The position numbers and the translations under genes are program-made. The notes below the pieces were generated by a model that saw only the letters and a list, made by a program, of their open reading frames with translations, was not told where the DNA came from and did not search any database. DNA of 64,000 bases from Neurospora crassa OR74A. Its lineage: Eukaryota; Ascomycota; Sordariomycetes; Sordariales; Sordariaceae. Position 1 is the stretch's first letter, and each line of letters starts with the position of its first letter. This document shows positions 21,380-31,796 of the stretch, one piece after another. The DNA lies in contig NC_026501.1 of the NCBI RefSeq assembly GCF_000182925.2, forward strand, positions 1,798,001 through 1,862,000. The letters are read 5' to 3'.

Positions 21380-22817
21380 CTAAATCTTCCAGCTACCGTT
21401 GACGATAAGCACGGCTGGAGTCTTGCGAGCAGCGGTTGAGGTTGTGGTCGAAGTCCTCTTCGCCGAGGTCAACGGCGTAGTCTCCTTATCTTTCCCCTGT
21501 GTTGTTTGCTTTCCTCAATGTAATCAGTCTTGTGAACTCATACTGGAATAGGTACTATCAAACAACGAGAGAGAGTCGTAACGAACCTGAAACCCATCAC
21601 CCATATCACACCCAACCCCAGCTCCAGCCCCAGATTCTCCCTCTACCGCGGCAGGAGCAGACGCAGTCCTACCAGCCCCAGCCCTCCTCTTACCCACCTT
21701 CTTCTTCCCCGCTGTCGCCGCCGCCTTCTGTCCCTGCGACGTCGCCTGCACCTCCTCCCGTGACGACACCTCATCCACCACCGGCCTCGCATTCAACCGT
21801 TCCGATTGTCTCAACACCTTGATCGCCCGCCTGGCAAGCTCATGCGAACTAAACGTTGCCAAAGCGATACCAGGGAAACATTCGAGTGTTTCGAGAGGAT
21901 GCATAGGACCGCTGCCGCCGCGGGCTAGAAGAGGGGCGAGCTCGGACTTGATCTGGGAACCCATTTTTTCTTGGGTGTTTGGGGAGAGAGACAATGCGGA
22001 AGCGGGATGAGTATTTGATTTACGGGTGGCGTTACTAATAGAGTCTTCTCGCCACGTGATTGCAACTTTCCGAAATCCCGAGAGGGAGGGCTCGGAGATT
22101 GAGCGGGAGGCTTTGGGAGTGTTGGGGGGTGTGGGGGGGAAGAGGTTTGGTAATTGTGCTTGGGCTTGGGCTTGTGCTTGTGCTTGTGCTTGTTGTGAGG
22201 TCGCGCAAGTTTCTGGATAGGATTGCTCGGAGGACGCATTTGATGCTATCGGGGTGGTCGCGGTGATATACTCCTCTGCTGCTTGAACAATCGAGCCGGT
22301 AGTATCAGGATCAGCCAACGCTTCTGGGTTGATGAAGAGGCCTCGATCTTTGAAGAAGGGAGCTCTGACTAGGACGAGGCCAGTTCCAGTCTCGTCGTAA
22401 CCGGGGTTGTGGGCGAGTATCTCTCGGCCTCGAAAAAGTGACTCTCCCAAAACTCCTTAATCGCAGGATCACGAGGTTAGTAGGAGATATCGGCGTAGCT
22501 GATTACTTTTGCAGTCGGAAAGACATACTCCTCACATGATTGAACGCCTTGAATCCCACAACACGGACCCAACCTGAATCCTGACGTTTTCCGAAGATGC
22601 TAACGTAGAGGTCGAGTTTCCATGGGATTTGGCTCTTTATGAAGTCTTTCACATCTTGCCAGCTCGTCCGTTCCGGTAACTCAGAAGGATGTAAGTCGAC
22701 GTTGAGATGAGTATGGATTAGTAGGACACTTACTCCGCTGATGATGATATAGTAGGGGCCAGTGTGAAAATCGCCTGGACCGATCAGGACGCTGGGCGGG
22801 TCATGGGAGATCGCCAT
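21380..22817 (-). CDS. RRM-type putative RNA-binding protein
   Basis: Four exons: 22817-22734, 22679-22529, 22455-21587 and 21496-21380, all phase-compatible, giving 406 residues. Removing the first intron (54 bp) joins YYIIISG to LPERTSWQDVKDFIK, which recreates the first strand and helix of an RRM-like fold. The second join gives FNHVRRVLGESLFRGREIL, the end of that fold. The middle and C-terminal parts are low-complexity: an alternating Gln-Ala tract, Pro/Ser-rich blocks, a basic KKKVGKRRAG patch and a Ser/Thr-rich tail ending in VLIVNGSWKI. One short segment (ECFPGIALATFSSHELARRAI) looks like half of a second RRM. The function is inferred only as nucleic-acid binding. If the last intron is retained, the protein ends differently (YDSLSLFDST) at 21524. 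Confidence 0.72.
22157..22192. repeat. Hexanucleotide microsatellite (GCTTGK)n
   Basis: Six tandem copies of GCTTGG/GCTTGT on the plus strand. On the coding (minus) strand they encode an alternating Gln-Ala tract in the second RRM gene. Confidence 0.85.
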
Positions 22818-24628
22818 GTTGCTGATCCTTGTGGTTACACGATAGAAGAGATCAGATATTCTAGACTGGTCAGCTAAGGTTGGTCGATATGTAGAGATTC
22901 TTCAAAGTTTGGTGATGGGAGCCTAATGTCTTTCTTCCACCTGATATGGAAGGGGTACTAGAGATTTTTCTATGGGGGAATCCTCTCTACAAATAAACTC
23001 GCCAGAGGTGACTGGCATAATTCTTGAGGACCAGATATACCCGGAAGAATCTCCATAAGTCAATTCAGAATGCCGTCAATGGGTTTGGAAAGTTAAAGTC
23101 GTAGCATGTATTTTGCTCGCAAAGGGGCCTGATGACTGATGGGACGAAACTTTGCTTTTCTGGGCCCTGTCACAATGCAGCCATTGCATGAGGCGCTGAA
23201 ACCTGGCTTTCAAGTTACGATATATGGCCTTGTTTAGCAAAACAGAGGATCGGGGTGGAGGTTGGAAGTGTAATCCCCTGCGGTTGGCTGTTGTCTGGAA
23301 CATGAGAAGTGATATTGAGGGTACATGGTGGACCAGCTTTGTCAACAATGCTTCACGCTAACAGTCGAATATGAGATTGGACGGTATTGAACTATACTCA
23401 TCTCCCTAAATCTACAAAACACGAGATATAGTTAGCTCATGTTGCTAGAAATTGCTTTCATTGTCAGGATGTAGTATAGAGTTGTTCTTGTACGTAGTGA
23501 TTTTGACCGAAATATAACTCGATGTTTCACGACAACAACCGACTTCATATCTCCACTTTCGATTTCTAGAAACACCAAAGTCTGAGAGTCAATAGCAACC
23601 CTCTATCGTCACTACGTTAGAGGGTTGACAGGTCAACCACTGTACCCCTTGACGTTCGTTAACCCCCTCCAGGCTAGCAATGCAACCAAGTCTTAGAACC
23701 CCCCCTTTTATCCATTTCACTTCCCAATTCGCTCATTTGCAGAAGCAAGTCATCAACCACTTCATGTACGCTGCACCAACCACAAGCCATGAAGTCAACC
23801 TCTGGAAAACGATAGTGACCTGCCCCTTACCCTGCGGTCCGGGAGCAAACAGTGTGGACAGTAGCAAGCCTTAGCTGCAGCCGACTCCTGCCAGATCTGT
23901 CTCACTGGCCAGACCCTGTGCCACATGGTAACACAACACCGCTGAACTTTACGGACCGTCGTGGAAGGACGGCTAAGCGCAGGATCACTGCCGATAGTTG
24001 ACTTTCTCTCTGGAAAAAAGGTCGAATATTCAGCCACACGGTACGTCTATGCTGACACAGCTGAGAAGATGAGAAGACGATGCTCTCTAGTGATGGCGGT
24101 ACTGGAGCAACATGAGCGCCATCGCGATACACAGTGCCACGAATCACAGCCTTTAAGTATCCCTTGCACCCTAGACTACCTGGTCGGATGGTTCAGGTTG
24201 GCCAGAAGCAACCCTGAATTCGACCCGCCGAGCAACTTTATCCGAACAGCGATCCACCGCATGTGAAATGGCCCTTTGTCACCAAAGCCAAAACCACGAC
24301 TGCTATAGGGCATGGATCCGATTCGGCACACCATCTTCGTGTTGTTGCGAAGGCTTCAGCCCGGAAGCAAGGTCCGTCACCGTGCATACACACGGCAAAT
24401 CATCAACTTGATGCAAGGCCAGTTCATGATGTTGGATATCTGGGTTACATTACAATCATTCAACTTCTCAGTGGTCCCTTCTGAGTGGGGGTCTCCAGTA
24501 AGACAGTACTGTAAACAATGATCCACCACCCGCTTTTTTGAATCGATTTGAATTGTTTTGATGTTGATGAAACCCACAGGTTCAGAAGGAATACGCTACA
24601 CTAGGTAGTTGCATCATCAGCATCAAGG
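22818..24628. other. Intergenic, no convincing gene
   Basis: 1.8 kb upstream of the second RRM gene (minus). The first few hundred bases should be its promoter. It contains scattered ORFs up to 101 codons (23961-24266, plus) that lack family features. The composition near 23350-23600 is somewhat AT-rich but not at the level of RIP-mutated repeats. I see nothing further. Confidence 0.4.
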
Positions 24629-25130
24629 CTACCACATGTTCGTGAGCAAGCGGTTATGTATTGGGAATAAGGCTCCCACACAACAAGCGAAACTCCTTGG
24701 GGGGGCCCCTGTTAACCTTTTGGTTGTACAGCTCAAAACTAGTGGCTGTCGCAAGACGTCTCTTTCATGGACAACAACCGTGATATCAGCAGGCCGCACC
24801 AGGGTACATAGCTTGGGTATGCTTCCGTCTTCGAACTTTCCATATAAATTTGTGGATCTTGAGATGACTGCGAAATAGTTGCCCTTTTTGGATTCAAAGG
24901 TGTCGACTCGAACGATGAAATCCAAGACAACATCACCGTTACCTACCTTGAGTCCGCTCATTCCCCATTCATCGTTTCCGACTAATACAGTCAAGGAAAC
25001 TCTGGACGCAATGCCCTTCTCTTCCCATCCCTCTTTGATGGTGCCCAATGGTCGTTGCCAGCAGGTAGGCACAGGAGAACGAAGCCTGAAACTGATTGGT
25101 TCAGGATCCTGTACCCGAAGAGTTGCCCAA
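24629..25130 (-). CDS. Hypothetical protein, possible partial gene model
   Basis: A minus-strand frame open over ~165 codons, ending at 24629, reads like protein: VSLTVLVGNDEWGMSGLKVG, then GDVVLDFIVRVDTFESKKG, NYFAVISRSTNLYGKFEDG and PADITVVVHERDVL. Hydrophobic and polar residues alternate as in beta strands. There is no in-frame ATG near the 5' end of the frame (the first is in EWGMSGL), so either translation starts inside or an upstream exon joins near the acceptor-like TACAG around 25100. A short exon-like ORF with a GTAAGA donor lies near 25300-25350 on the same strand, but its phase does not fit. I do not recognise a family. Confidence 0.35.
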
Positions 25131-25956
25131 CCTCACTGACCACCGAATTTAGTCACAAACTGATGATCGGATTCTCGAGAAGCAGCTCAATTATTTCGAT
25201 GATGTGCAGCTTTCCATATCGATAGAAAAAGAAACTTGTGGAAGCTCATTGTATTTTGTAAAGAGAGAGTTTTGCGATAACGTTTCGATTCTTACTTTTC
25301 ATCGACAAGTAGGTCGTATGGCGTGTGGTCATTGTCATTTCGCTCATTATGTCGGATTCCGGAGAATTTGACTTAATGATACCCCTCAAACAATATTAAA
25401 ACTAAAACCGGGATAACCAAGAACTACGACAGGGTTACTCTTGTGGTCGATGTGTTGGAGGGTTCGATGGGGTCTGAAGATTCGTTACAGAAGTACCCAA
25501 GCAAAGTACATTCTTTTTCGCGGAAATTCCTGTATGCGATAAGGGTTAGGGGTACAGTAATGGCTCGGCGATAAAGCGACTCGAGAAGCTGGACTAAGCC
25601 ATATGCGGATCTAATGTCAACAACCCAGGGGCGATCCTCCCTCCTCCTGCCGTCGCGATCTTCAACCGGCAACACTAACAACACACCGAGTCCGACTGCG
25701 CGCGACCGATATCCTTTGAACTACAAAGACAGATAAAGCATATCGAATAATCATAACACAACGTTTTCCGAGGTTTCGCTCGCAATCATATTCCAGAAAC
25801 GGGATCTCCAGGATACTGCACCTGGAAAACAGACTACGCGTAGCTTCACCCAACCCCAGAGCATCCTGCAATCCCATCGCTGAAAAAAAAAAAAAAAGCA
25901 ACGACACGGAAGGAAGGAGATAGTGGGGAAGAAAGAACAATAGCAACATAAAAATA
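25131..25956. other. Promoter region of the Sos7-like gene
   Basis: 0.8 kb upstream of the kinetochore gene (plus). It contains an A-tract at about 25880-25895 shortly before the start codon, probably in the leader. Small minus-strand ORFs here run antisense to the next gene's leader and are not supported. Confidence 0.4.
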
Positions 25957-27078
25957 ATGGGTTTGCGCCGAACGCCGCCCCCAGAGGCTGGGGCAGTAGC
26001 AGCAACATCGCAGGCACCAATACCGCAAGGGACAACACCGAGAGCCATGACGCCGCGAACAACGACACCAAGAACAATGACCCCGAGAGCAAGGACCACA
26101 AGAGCAACAACGCCGAGGCCGGGGTCTTCAGATGCAGCCGCCCTTCTTCAACGCGCCGCCGAAGTACTCCAAGCCCTCGGCTCCCTTGATGCCTCTACGC
26201 GGGACGAAATAACCATCATCAAGATCTCCGAGCCCATATCTAGCGCATTGCACTCAGCTGCATCCAAGAATTCCAGCAGCAACAGCGGCAATGACGAATC
26301 ACATAACCAGCAACCGAGCACCGCCGCCCCGCGCACCTCAGACGTTTCCGCCCACAGCGCTTCCTCCGCGCTCGACGCGCCCACACCCGCCAGCCTCGAG
26401 GCCGATCTAGCGCACTACAAGGAACTCTTTGCCAAGCTCCGCTTCTCCTACGTCGAACAAGTCACCAAAGAAAAATTCATACGCGCCATCGTCGGCGATC
26501 CCCCTTTGATCGTCACGCCCCAAGAAAATGCAGACCTCGAGGCGAGCAACATGGCCGCCAAGGCTTCGCTCAAGGCGCTCAAGACCGAAGTCGCCCTGCT
26601 CGCCGAAGACCTCGAGTCCCGCTCGCGCGAGCTCGCAGCGCGGTACGAGCGCGTGAAGCTGGACCGGATCAAGCTGAGGGAGCTACCGGGGAAGATGGAG
26701 GAGCTGCAGAAGAGGGTGGATAAGTTGCGGACGAAACAGGCCATACAGCCAGGGAGCCAGCCGGAGATGAATCTGCCGCTGGCGAAGACGGCGGTGTTGG
26801 TGGAGGAGCGAAGGCAGAAGGTTAGGGAGCTGGAGCGGCAAGTGGAGCAGCTGTCGAGCTTGGCGCCGAGGAAGAGAAAGGAGATGGAACGGTTGCAGAT
26901 GGAGGTTACGGCTTTGGCGGCAAAGAGGGCGCAGGTGAGCGCGGCAGCAAGGGAGGCGAAGAGGCGGAGGGAGAATGCGCAGAAGGCGGGTGGGACGTAC
27001 GATGAGATGGAGGCTAAAGGGAGGTGGTATCGGGCGAGCGAGGCTGCTTTGAGGGAAATGCTGGGCTTGAAGGAGTGA
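25957..27078 (+). CDS. Kinetochore protein Sos7-like
   Basis: Intronless, 373 residues. Sos7 is the coiled-coil partner of the KNL1/Spc105/Spc7 scaffold at the outer kinetochore (Kre28 and Zwint are the comparable partners in budding yeast and animals). The N-terminal ~130 residues are disordered, with TTPR/MTPR-type repeats (potential phosphosites) and Ser/Ala-rich parts. The conserved Sos7 signature lies at ~145-195: HYKELFAKLRFSYVEQVTKE, then KFIRAIVGDPPL. After it comes a long coiled coil (~195-345; RSRELAARYERVKLDRIKLR, KVRELERQVEQL) and the C-terminal KGRWYRASEAALREMLGL motif. The domain assignment is from family knowledge; I am fairly sure of it. The N-terminal repeats are encoded by a short minisatellite rich in ACGCCGAGA-like units. 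Confidence 0.82.
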   Translation: MGLRRTPPPEAGAVAATSQAPIPQGTTPRAMTPRTTTPRTMTPRARTTRATTPRPGSSDAAALLQRAAEVLQALGSLDASTRDEITIIKISEPISSALHSAASKNSSSNSGNDESHNQQPSTAAPRTSDVSAHSASSALDAPTPASLEADLAHYKELFAKLRFSYVEQVTKEKFIRAIVGDPPLIVTPQENADLEASNMAAKASLKALKTEVALLAEDLESRSRELAARYERVKLDRIKLRELPGKMEELQKRVDKLRTKQAIQPGSQPEMNLPLAKTAVLVEERRQKVRELERQVEQLSSLAPRKRKEMERLQMEVTALAAKRAQVSAAAREAKRRRENAQKAGGTYDEMEAKGRWYRASEAALREMLGLKE

Positions 27079-30000
27079 GGGGATGGAAAATGCGTTGTGT
27101 TTTGTTTCAGTTACCTCCATGGGTTCGCGGCTTTGGTCACAGAGGGGTGTTGATATCACGGGGTTCGGACCCGGAATACTGGCGTCAGGAGTATGGACAG
27201 TGGCTTGCCCATGACTATAGGCAGGCGGGTGGAATTGGAGATGCCTTTTGCGAGTGTTTTTGCAATCAAAGTTAGCATTGAGGCCAGGCTATGTCCCTGC
27301 GCAGTTAGTCCCTTTGGACCCAGCTAGACTTTGATGCCAATCGCCTGCCGTTTGGATCAACACACCGGTTACACCTTGACCCAAATCGGGGGTTGATGCG
27401 GGACGGAAACGGACTGTTGCCGCTGTGTGCCATCATGGACTTGGCTTATAAAGTGCCCTCTGCTCATCCCAATCATGATCTACACCGCTGAGGTTGTACA
27501 AGATCTCATCGCCGTGGACAGTCCCCAGTCCCTACACAAGTGGGATTTGAAGGCGGCCCGTTACGCACCCCAATTAACCGGCGGACTCGTCGAGTCTCGC
27601 CTCACCTTTTGGACCTTCCGCTGCTGAAGTGGCTAGTTCGGGAACGGGAACGCCCCTATGCCATAATCACGCTGTGAATTCCCTTGCTCTTCATAATGTG
27701 GTGTGTGTAAACAACCTTCCGGAGCGGGGAATGGGGAGCGTTGCATTCATCGTAACGGTAGCTCTTCTCCGCACCGCCCGGGGCGATCTAGTCGGGTAGG
27801 GGGAAACCTGAAAGGAACGAATGAAAGGGACGGGCCGATGGGGTGATCTGACATTTTCACTTCTACAAAAGTCATCGAGGACAATAAGTACATGATCTTT
27901 CCAGGTGTCACCAAATTAATGGTAGGTACTTAGAGTTCTGTGACAAACGAGAGGGAAGACTCTTAGAAGGAACATTGATTCCTTGATTGGGACAACATAC
28001 AAATCTCAACGCCGATCCATCAAAAGCACCAAGGACAACCACCATTCACATATCTGGTATGCACATTGTAGTTCAACAAAACGCGGGGAACCTCCGCCCA
28101 TATTCCCGCATTCCTTGCTGCGTGAACGCTCCGAGACCGGGAGTGGACATGCGGGGGTTCTTGTGTTTGGGCGCAGAGCCCTTACGAACCCAATGGACAG
28201 ACAGATGTCAAAGAAAGGGACTTTGAATAAACTTGATCATACATCGGCTAATTTGAAGAACCCAGCAGATCATCACCCTGTCCTCCAAGTCTTCCAAGTC
28301 TTCAAAGGAATAATCAAGCCGATAACCACCCTCCCTGAGCCTCCAATAACTCCGCGCTGAATCAAGACTTCTCTAGCGCCAGGTAGAGTCCAAGTCTAGT
28401 GTAAAGGCTAAACACACCACCCATCACATCTCACCTCGGCACCTCCTCACCATTCGTTGCCGATTCTTCTTGGGCAAGTCCAGACCTTTTTCCTTTCTTC
28501 GTACGCTTCTGAACCATTGTTCATCGTACAGTTCCTCCTTGTATTTTCTTATTCACTCTCAATGTCCGCGTGTTACCACTGAGGTATGCCAGAGAGCAAG
28601 ATTGGTATGGGAAAATATTGGACTTATTTCCAACTTTGACCATCATCCTCTACGTTGCCGGCTTTCGTAATGAAAATGTACAACCAACCAAACAAGTTAG
28701 CGGTAAAATGCCCCGGGAGGCGCAACGAAGGATAACGGACCTCCATTAAACGAGGGAGGACAACTCAACTAGGCGCAAGTGAAGGCGTTTGCCCGCATAT
28801 CTTCGTGTTGTGGGCTACCTACCCCCTTGTCCCCTTGTTGAAGGAACCACCACACGGTAAGTCATCGGTAACCATGGACAACGAAAAGCCACCGGATACC
28901 CTGAAAGTGTCAATGACCAGTTAGTTCACTTCACTAATCGCAAGCCAAGGTTGATTCCATCTGTTCAGCGGTTCAGAGGTCGGAAGTGTGTTTGGCTTCC
29001 ATGGAACTCGTTTTACATGTCCATACAACCCTTCGAACACGGAAAGAGCGGCGTGGTATTTTGTAAGCTGAAGAAGACAAATGGGGTGATATAGTGATAC
29101 CCGATCTAGCAATAAATCTCAATCTCAAATCTCAATCTTTCATTCCTTCCGGGCGCCCCGAGGAGCAGATTCCGTTGCTGGCGTCGATAGAACAATTTGT
29201 GAAACAGTCCGTTCCGTTCAGGATTGGCGTTGGGGGAGCACATGATGCATACACGCAACAACCAACATACATATGTAGGTATGTACACCCGAGAACTAAA
29301 GAGGAGAAGAAGGAGGAGCATATGTTCGCAGCCCCTCGCATAAATGGAGAGTTCTCGGAAGCGTGCCCGCTTAGAGTGGCAAGTTTGCCCGACATAAATA
29401 CTTTCGTCCTGGTGTTTTCTTAGTTCCTTTCCTCTTCCTCTGTCTTCCACAATCCAAAGTTGCCAGACATAACCTGGTTGAAAAACCCCCCGCGCTGTTC
29501 TCCTCTTTTCAACTTCTTTCTAACAAAACGCTGGGACACACTCCCACTGAACGGTGACGGTGTCCGATACACGAAACTATTTAAAGCGGAAAGCGCACCC
29601 ATCACAGCACAGCTGCAACCTTCCAACCGCCGCCCGCCCTGCCACGTAGTTGCATATCCCTCCCTACTTTGTTCCTTATTTCCTTACACGGCGTGATCAA
29701 CGTCTGGTGGCGCCTATCAGGTCTCAACTTGAAAATATAAAAGAGTCACATAGTCTTGAACGGAGAAATTCGTTGTCGTCAATGAAAAATTGCCAAAGCG
29801 CAAGTCTTCGACAACCTGAAGCGAATTTCGATACAGGCACGTTAAGAAGTCGAGTTTTGGTCCAAGCTGCGCCGAGCTGAACAAGCCCCAAACTTTGCGT
29901 TAACCGCCTTCAAAACCAGCACTACGATTACCTACCAATCAGGAAGGGTGTCACAAGGGCGCAGACACAGACCTCATCCTCCTGCCTTGTTGGAAAGTGG

Positions 30001-30090
30001 TCAACAGGTCCTTCTTCCAACAACAGTTTCCCGAGTCACCTTAACCAACAATCACGACACCACCACTTGTTTAAGCAAATATCACCTACA
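27079..30090. other. Large intergenic region, no gene supported
   Basis: 3 kb between two plus-strand genes, the largest gene-poor gap of the window. ORFs stay under 126 codons (27983-28360 is the longest) and several overlap on both strands, as expected by chance. 29400-29900 probably belongs to the promoter and leader of the L-rhamnose mutarotase gene. I looked for tRNA B-boxes, the Neurospora 5S rRNA sequence and transposon ends and did not see any. Confidence 0.4.
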
Positions 30091-30688
30091 ATGGCAGCCC
30101 GGCAATTGTGGACTCCCCCCAAGGAGGCTGAAGCGGGTCTCTGGAACCCTGGAGCGCCGAGACTCTGGTCCCCTAGAGAAAGGAGCCAGTCGACAAGCAC
30201 AGTTTCCTCAGTCTTCTCAGCCTCTAACGCTGATGGAAGGATACGCTATTCCGGCCGGCGTTTTGCGCAAATCATTAAGCTGAAGGCCGAGTACATCGAC
30301 AAGTACCGTGAGGTCCATGCTGCTGTGTGGCCTGAGGTTGCGAAGCAGATCAAGGAGTGCAACATTCACGATTGTACGCCGTTCCTCTTTCGTGCAGAAA
30401 CAAAGCCGGCAATTCTTGTGCTATCACAACCATGATCATGGCTAACCAACTCGGTGCACAGACAGCATCTTCCACGACCCGGACACCGGCATTCTCTTTG
30501 CCAGTTTCAAGTACGTCGGCTACGACTATGAGGGCGATATGGAGAAAATGCGCGAGAACCCAAAGGTTCGCGAATGGTGGAAGATGACAGATGGATTCCA
30601 GGAGTCCATGGTCCCGGGAGCAAAGAACAGCGAGTCGGGTGAGCCGTCGTGGTGGAAGCCCGTTGAGGAGGTTTTTTACCAGGCATAG
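30091..30688 (+). CDS. L-rhamnose mutarotase
   Basis: Two exons, 30091-30373 and 30462-30688, joined across an 88-bp intron (donor GTACGC, branch GCTAAC, acceptor CACAG), giving 169 residues. The enzyme interconverts alpha and beta anomers of L-rhamnose, feeding rhamnose catabolism; the family fold is a dimeric alpha-beta barrel. The domain covers residues ~58-169: RRFAQIIKLKAEYIDKYREV, HAAVWPEVAKQI, then after the splice IHDYSIFHDPDTGILFASFK, KVREWWKMTDGFQESM and a C-terminal WWKPVEEVF. Conserved His, Tyr and Trp-Trp residues expected for the active site are present. The first ~57 residues are a Ser/Trp/Arg-rich extension not found in bacterial enzymes (~104 residues long). The neighbouring thioredoxin-like gene converges on it; no rhamnose-pathway gene is next to it. 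Confidence 0.88.
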
Positions 30689-31193
30689 AGTCTGTGGATT
30701 TTCTGTATCTTTTCGTCTGCGGTCGTTTTGTTCGATGTCTGTTTTCTTTAGCGCAAATCCTACGGCACCAGCGGGTATTCGTGCCTATCCAACATATGCC
30801 CGCTTCTGGGTGTGGCCTGTGAATCTGATCGACGGAGTCGAGCTGTCAATTGACCGTTACTTGCGCCAGGAGACTAATACGGCTAAGTTGATTCTGGTAT
30901 TCAGCAGTGTAGGGCAGTCGTCGAGTGATTTGGAGCCGCTCGGCTTTAGCGAAGCTTAATTTGCGGGGAAGTTGTGTGCATTGACCGACGATCATAGTAT
31001 GCAGTGCCGATGTGCGCTGTGATCTGCCTCGGCAGAAACTTGTCATTGGTGATCTGTTGGGCTACTCCTTCAGTTTGCTAAAGAGGCCGCTGAAGATGCT
31101 GGTAGGAGACCCGCCTCCTCCACGATTTCCATGCCGTCTTGCCTCGTTTCGGATCCTGTAGTAGAGTCAAGTTAGCCTCGAGACAGCCAGATT
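30689..31193. other. Convergent 3' region
   Basis: 0.5 kb between the stops of the rhamnose mutarotase (plus) and thioredoxin-like (minus) genes. The ORFs here are extensions or shadows; it is probably only 3' UTRs. Confidence 0.45.
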
Positions 31194-31796
31194 TCACTTC
31201 ACAACAGCCCAAAAGATGGCGTACCATTCCTCCAAGAACTTGCGATTGGCCAATTGGCGACCATCCGTGACCTTGGTTTGCGTTTGCGCCTCCTGGGCAT
31301 CAAAACTCAGCAGGGTCGGGATCGAGTTGATCATATAGCTAAGACCCAGTCCCGCTTCCATAACATCAGGAGCATCGTACTCGACGGTGCAAAAGCCAAC
31401 GCCGCCCTCCTCTTCACCGACTCCGGTTTCGACGAGCTCGCGCAACAAGGGCTCCACTACCCGGCATGTTGGGCAATAGGAGGTGGTCCACAGCGTCAAC
31501 AGCGGCGTTCGAGAGGAGGATGAGAGAAGCTGGTAGGTATGGAACTGATCGAGATTACGAACACTGCGGACAAAAACAAGAGTTAGTGACCTTGCGACGA
31601 TTCAACGGCAAAGCCATAATGGATGTACGCACGACTGGTAGATTTGGTTCTTGGCCGCAACGGTGCGTGAGGTCGAAAAGGACGCGGCACTCGAAACAAA
31701 TTGGTTGCAGGTCACTGCCGCTGCTGCTGGGGTCTTGCCGAGCAGGCGCCTGGAGCTGGGGAGAGCCTGTCTGCCAGAGGAGAAGAGGAAATGCAT
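31194..31796 (-). CDS. Mitochondrial thioredoxin-like protein
   Basis: Two exons, 31796-31633 and 31563-31194, with a 69-bp intron (GTGCGT...TCCGCAG), giving 177 residues. The N-terminus (MHFLFSSGRQALPSSRRLLG, followed by SFSTSR) is a typical fungal mitochondrial presequence with a probable cleavage site near FSTS. The mature part has a thioredoxin fold: TPLLTLWTTSYCPTCRVVEP carries the redox C-P-T-C pair in place of the classical C-G-P-C. SIPTLLSFDA supplies the cis-proline loop, and WYAIFWAVVK ends the last helix. A disulfide reductase or redox-sensor role in the mitochondrial matrix is inferred. Its substrate is unknown. The variant CPTC motif argues that it is not the general thioredoxin. 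Confidence 0.82.

Noticed and set aside
27079-30090. Search for dispersed 5S rRNA, tRNA or RIP-mutated transposon in the largest gap
   Set aside because: No 5S-like, tRNA-like or strongly AT-biased, CpA-depleted stretch was visible by eye.
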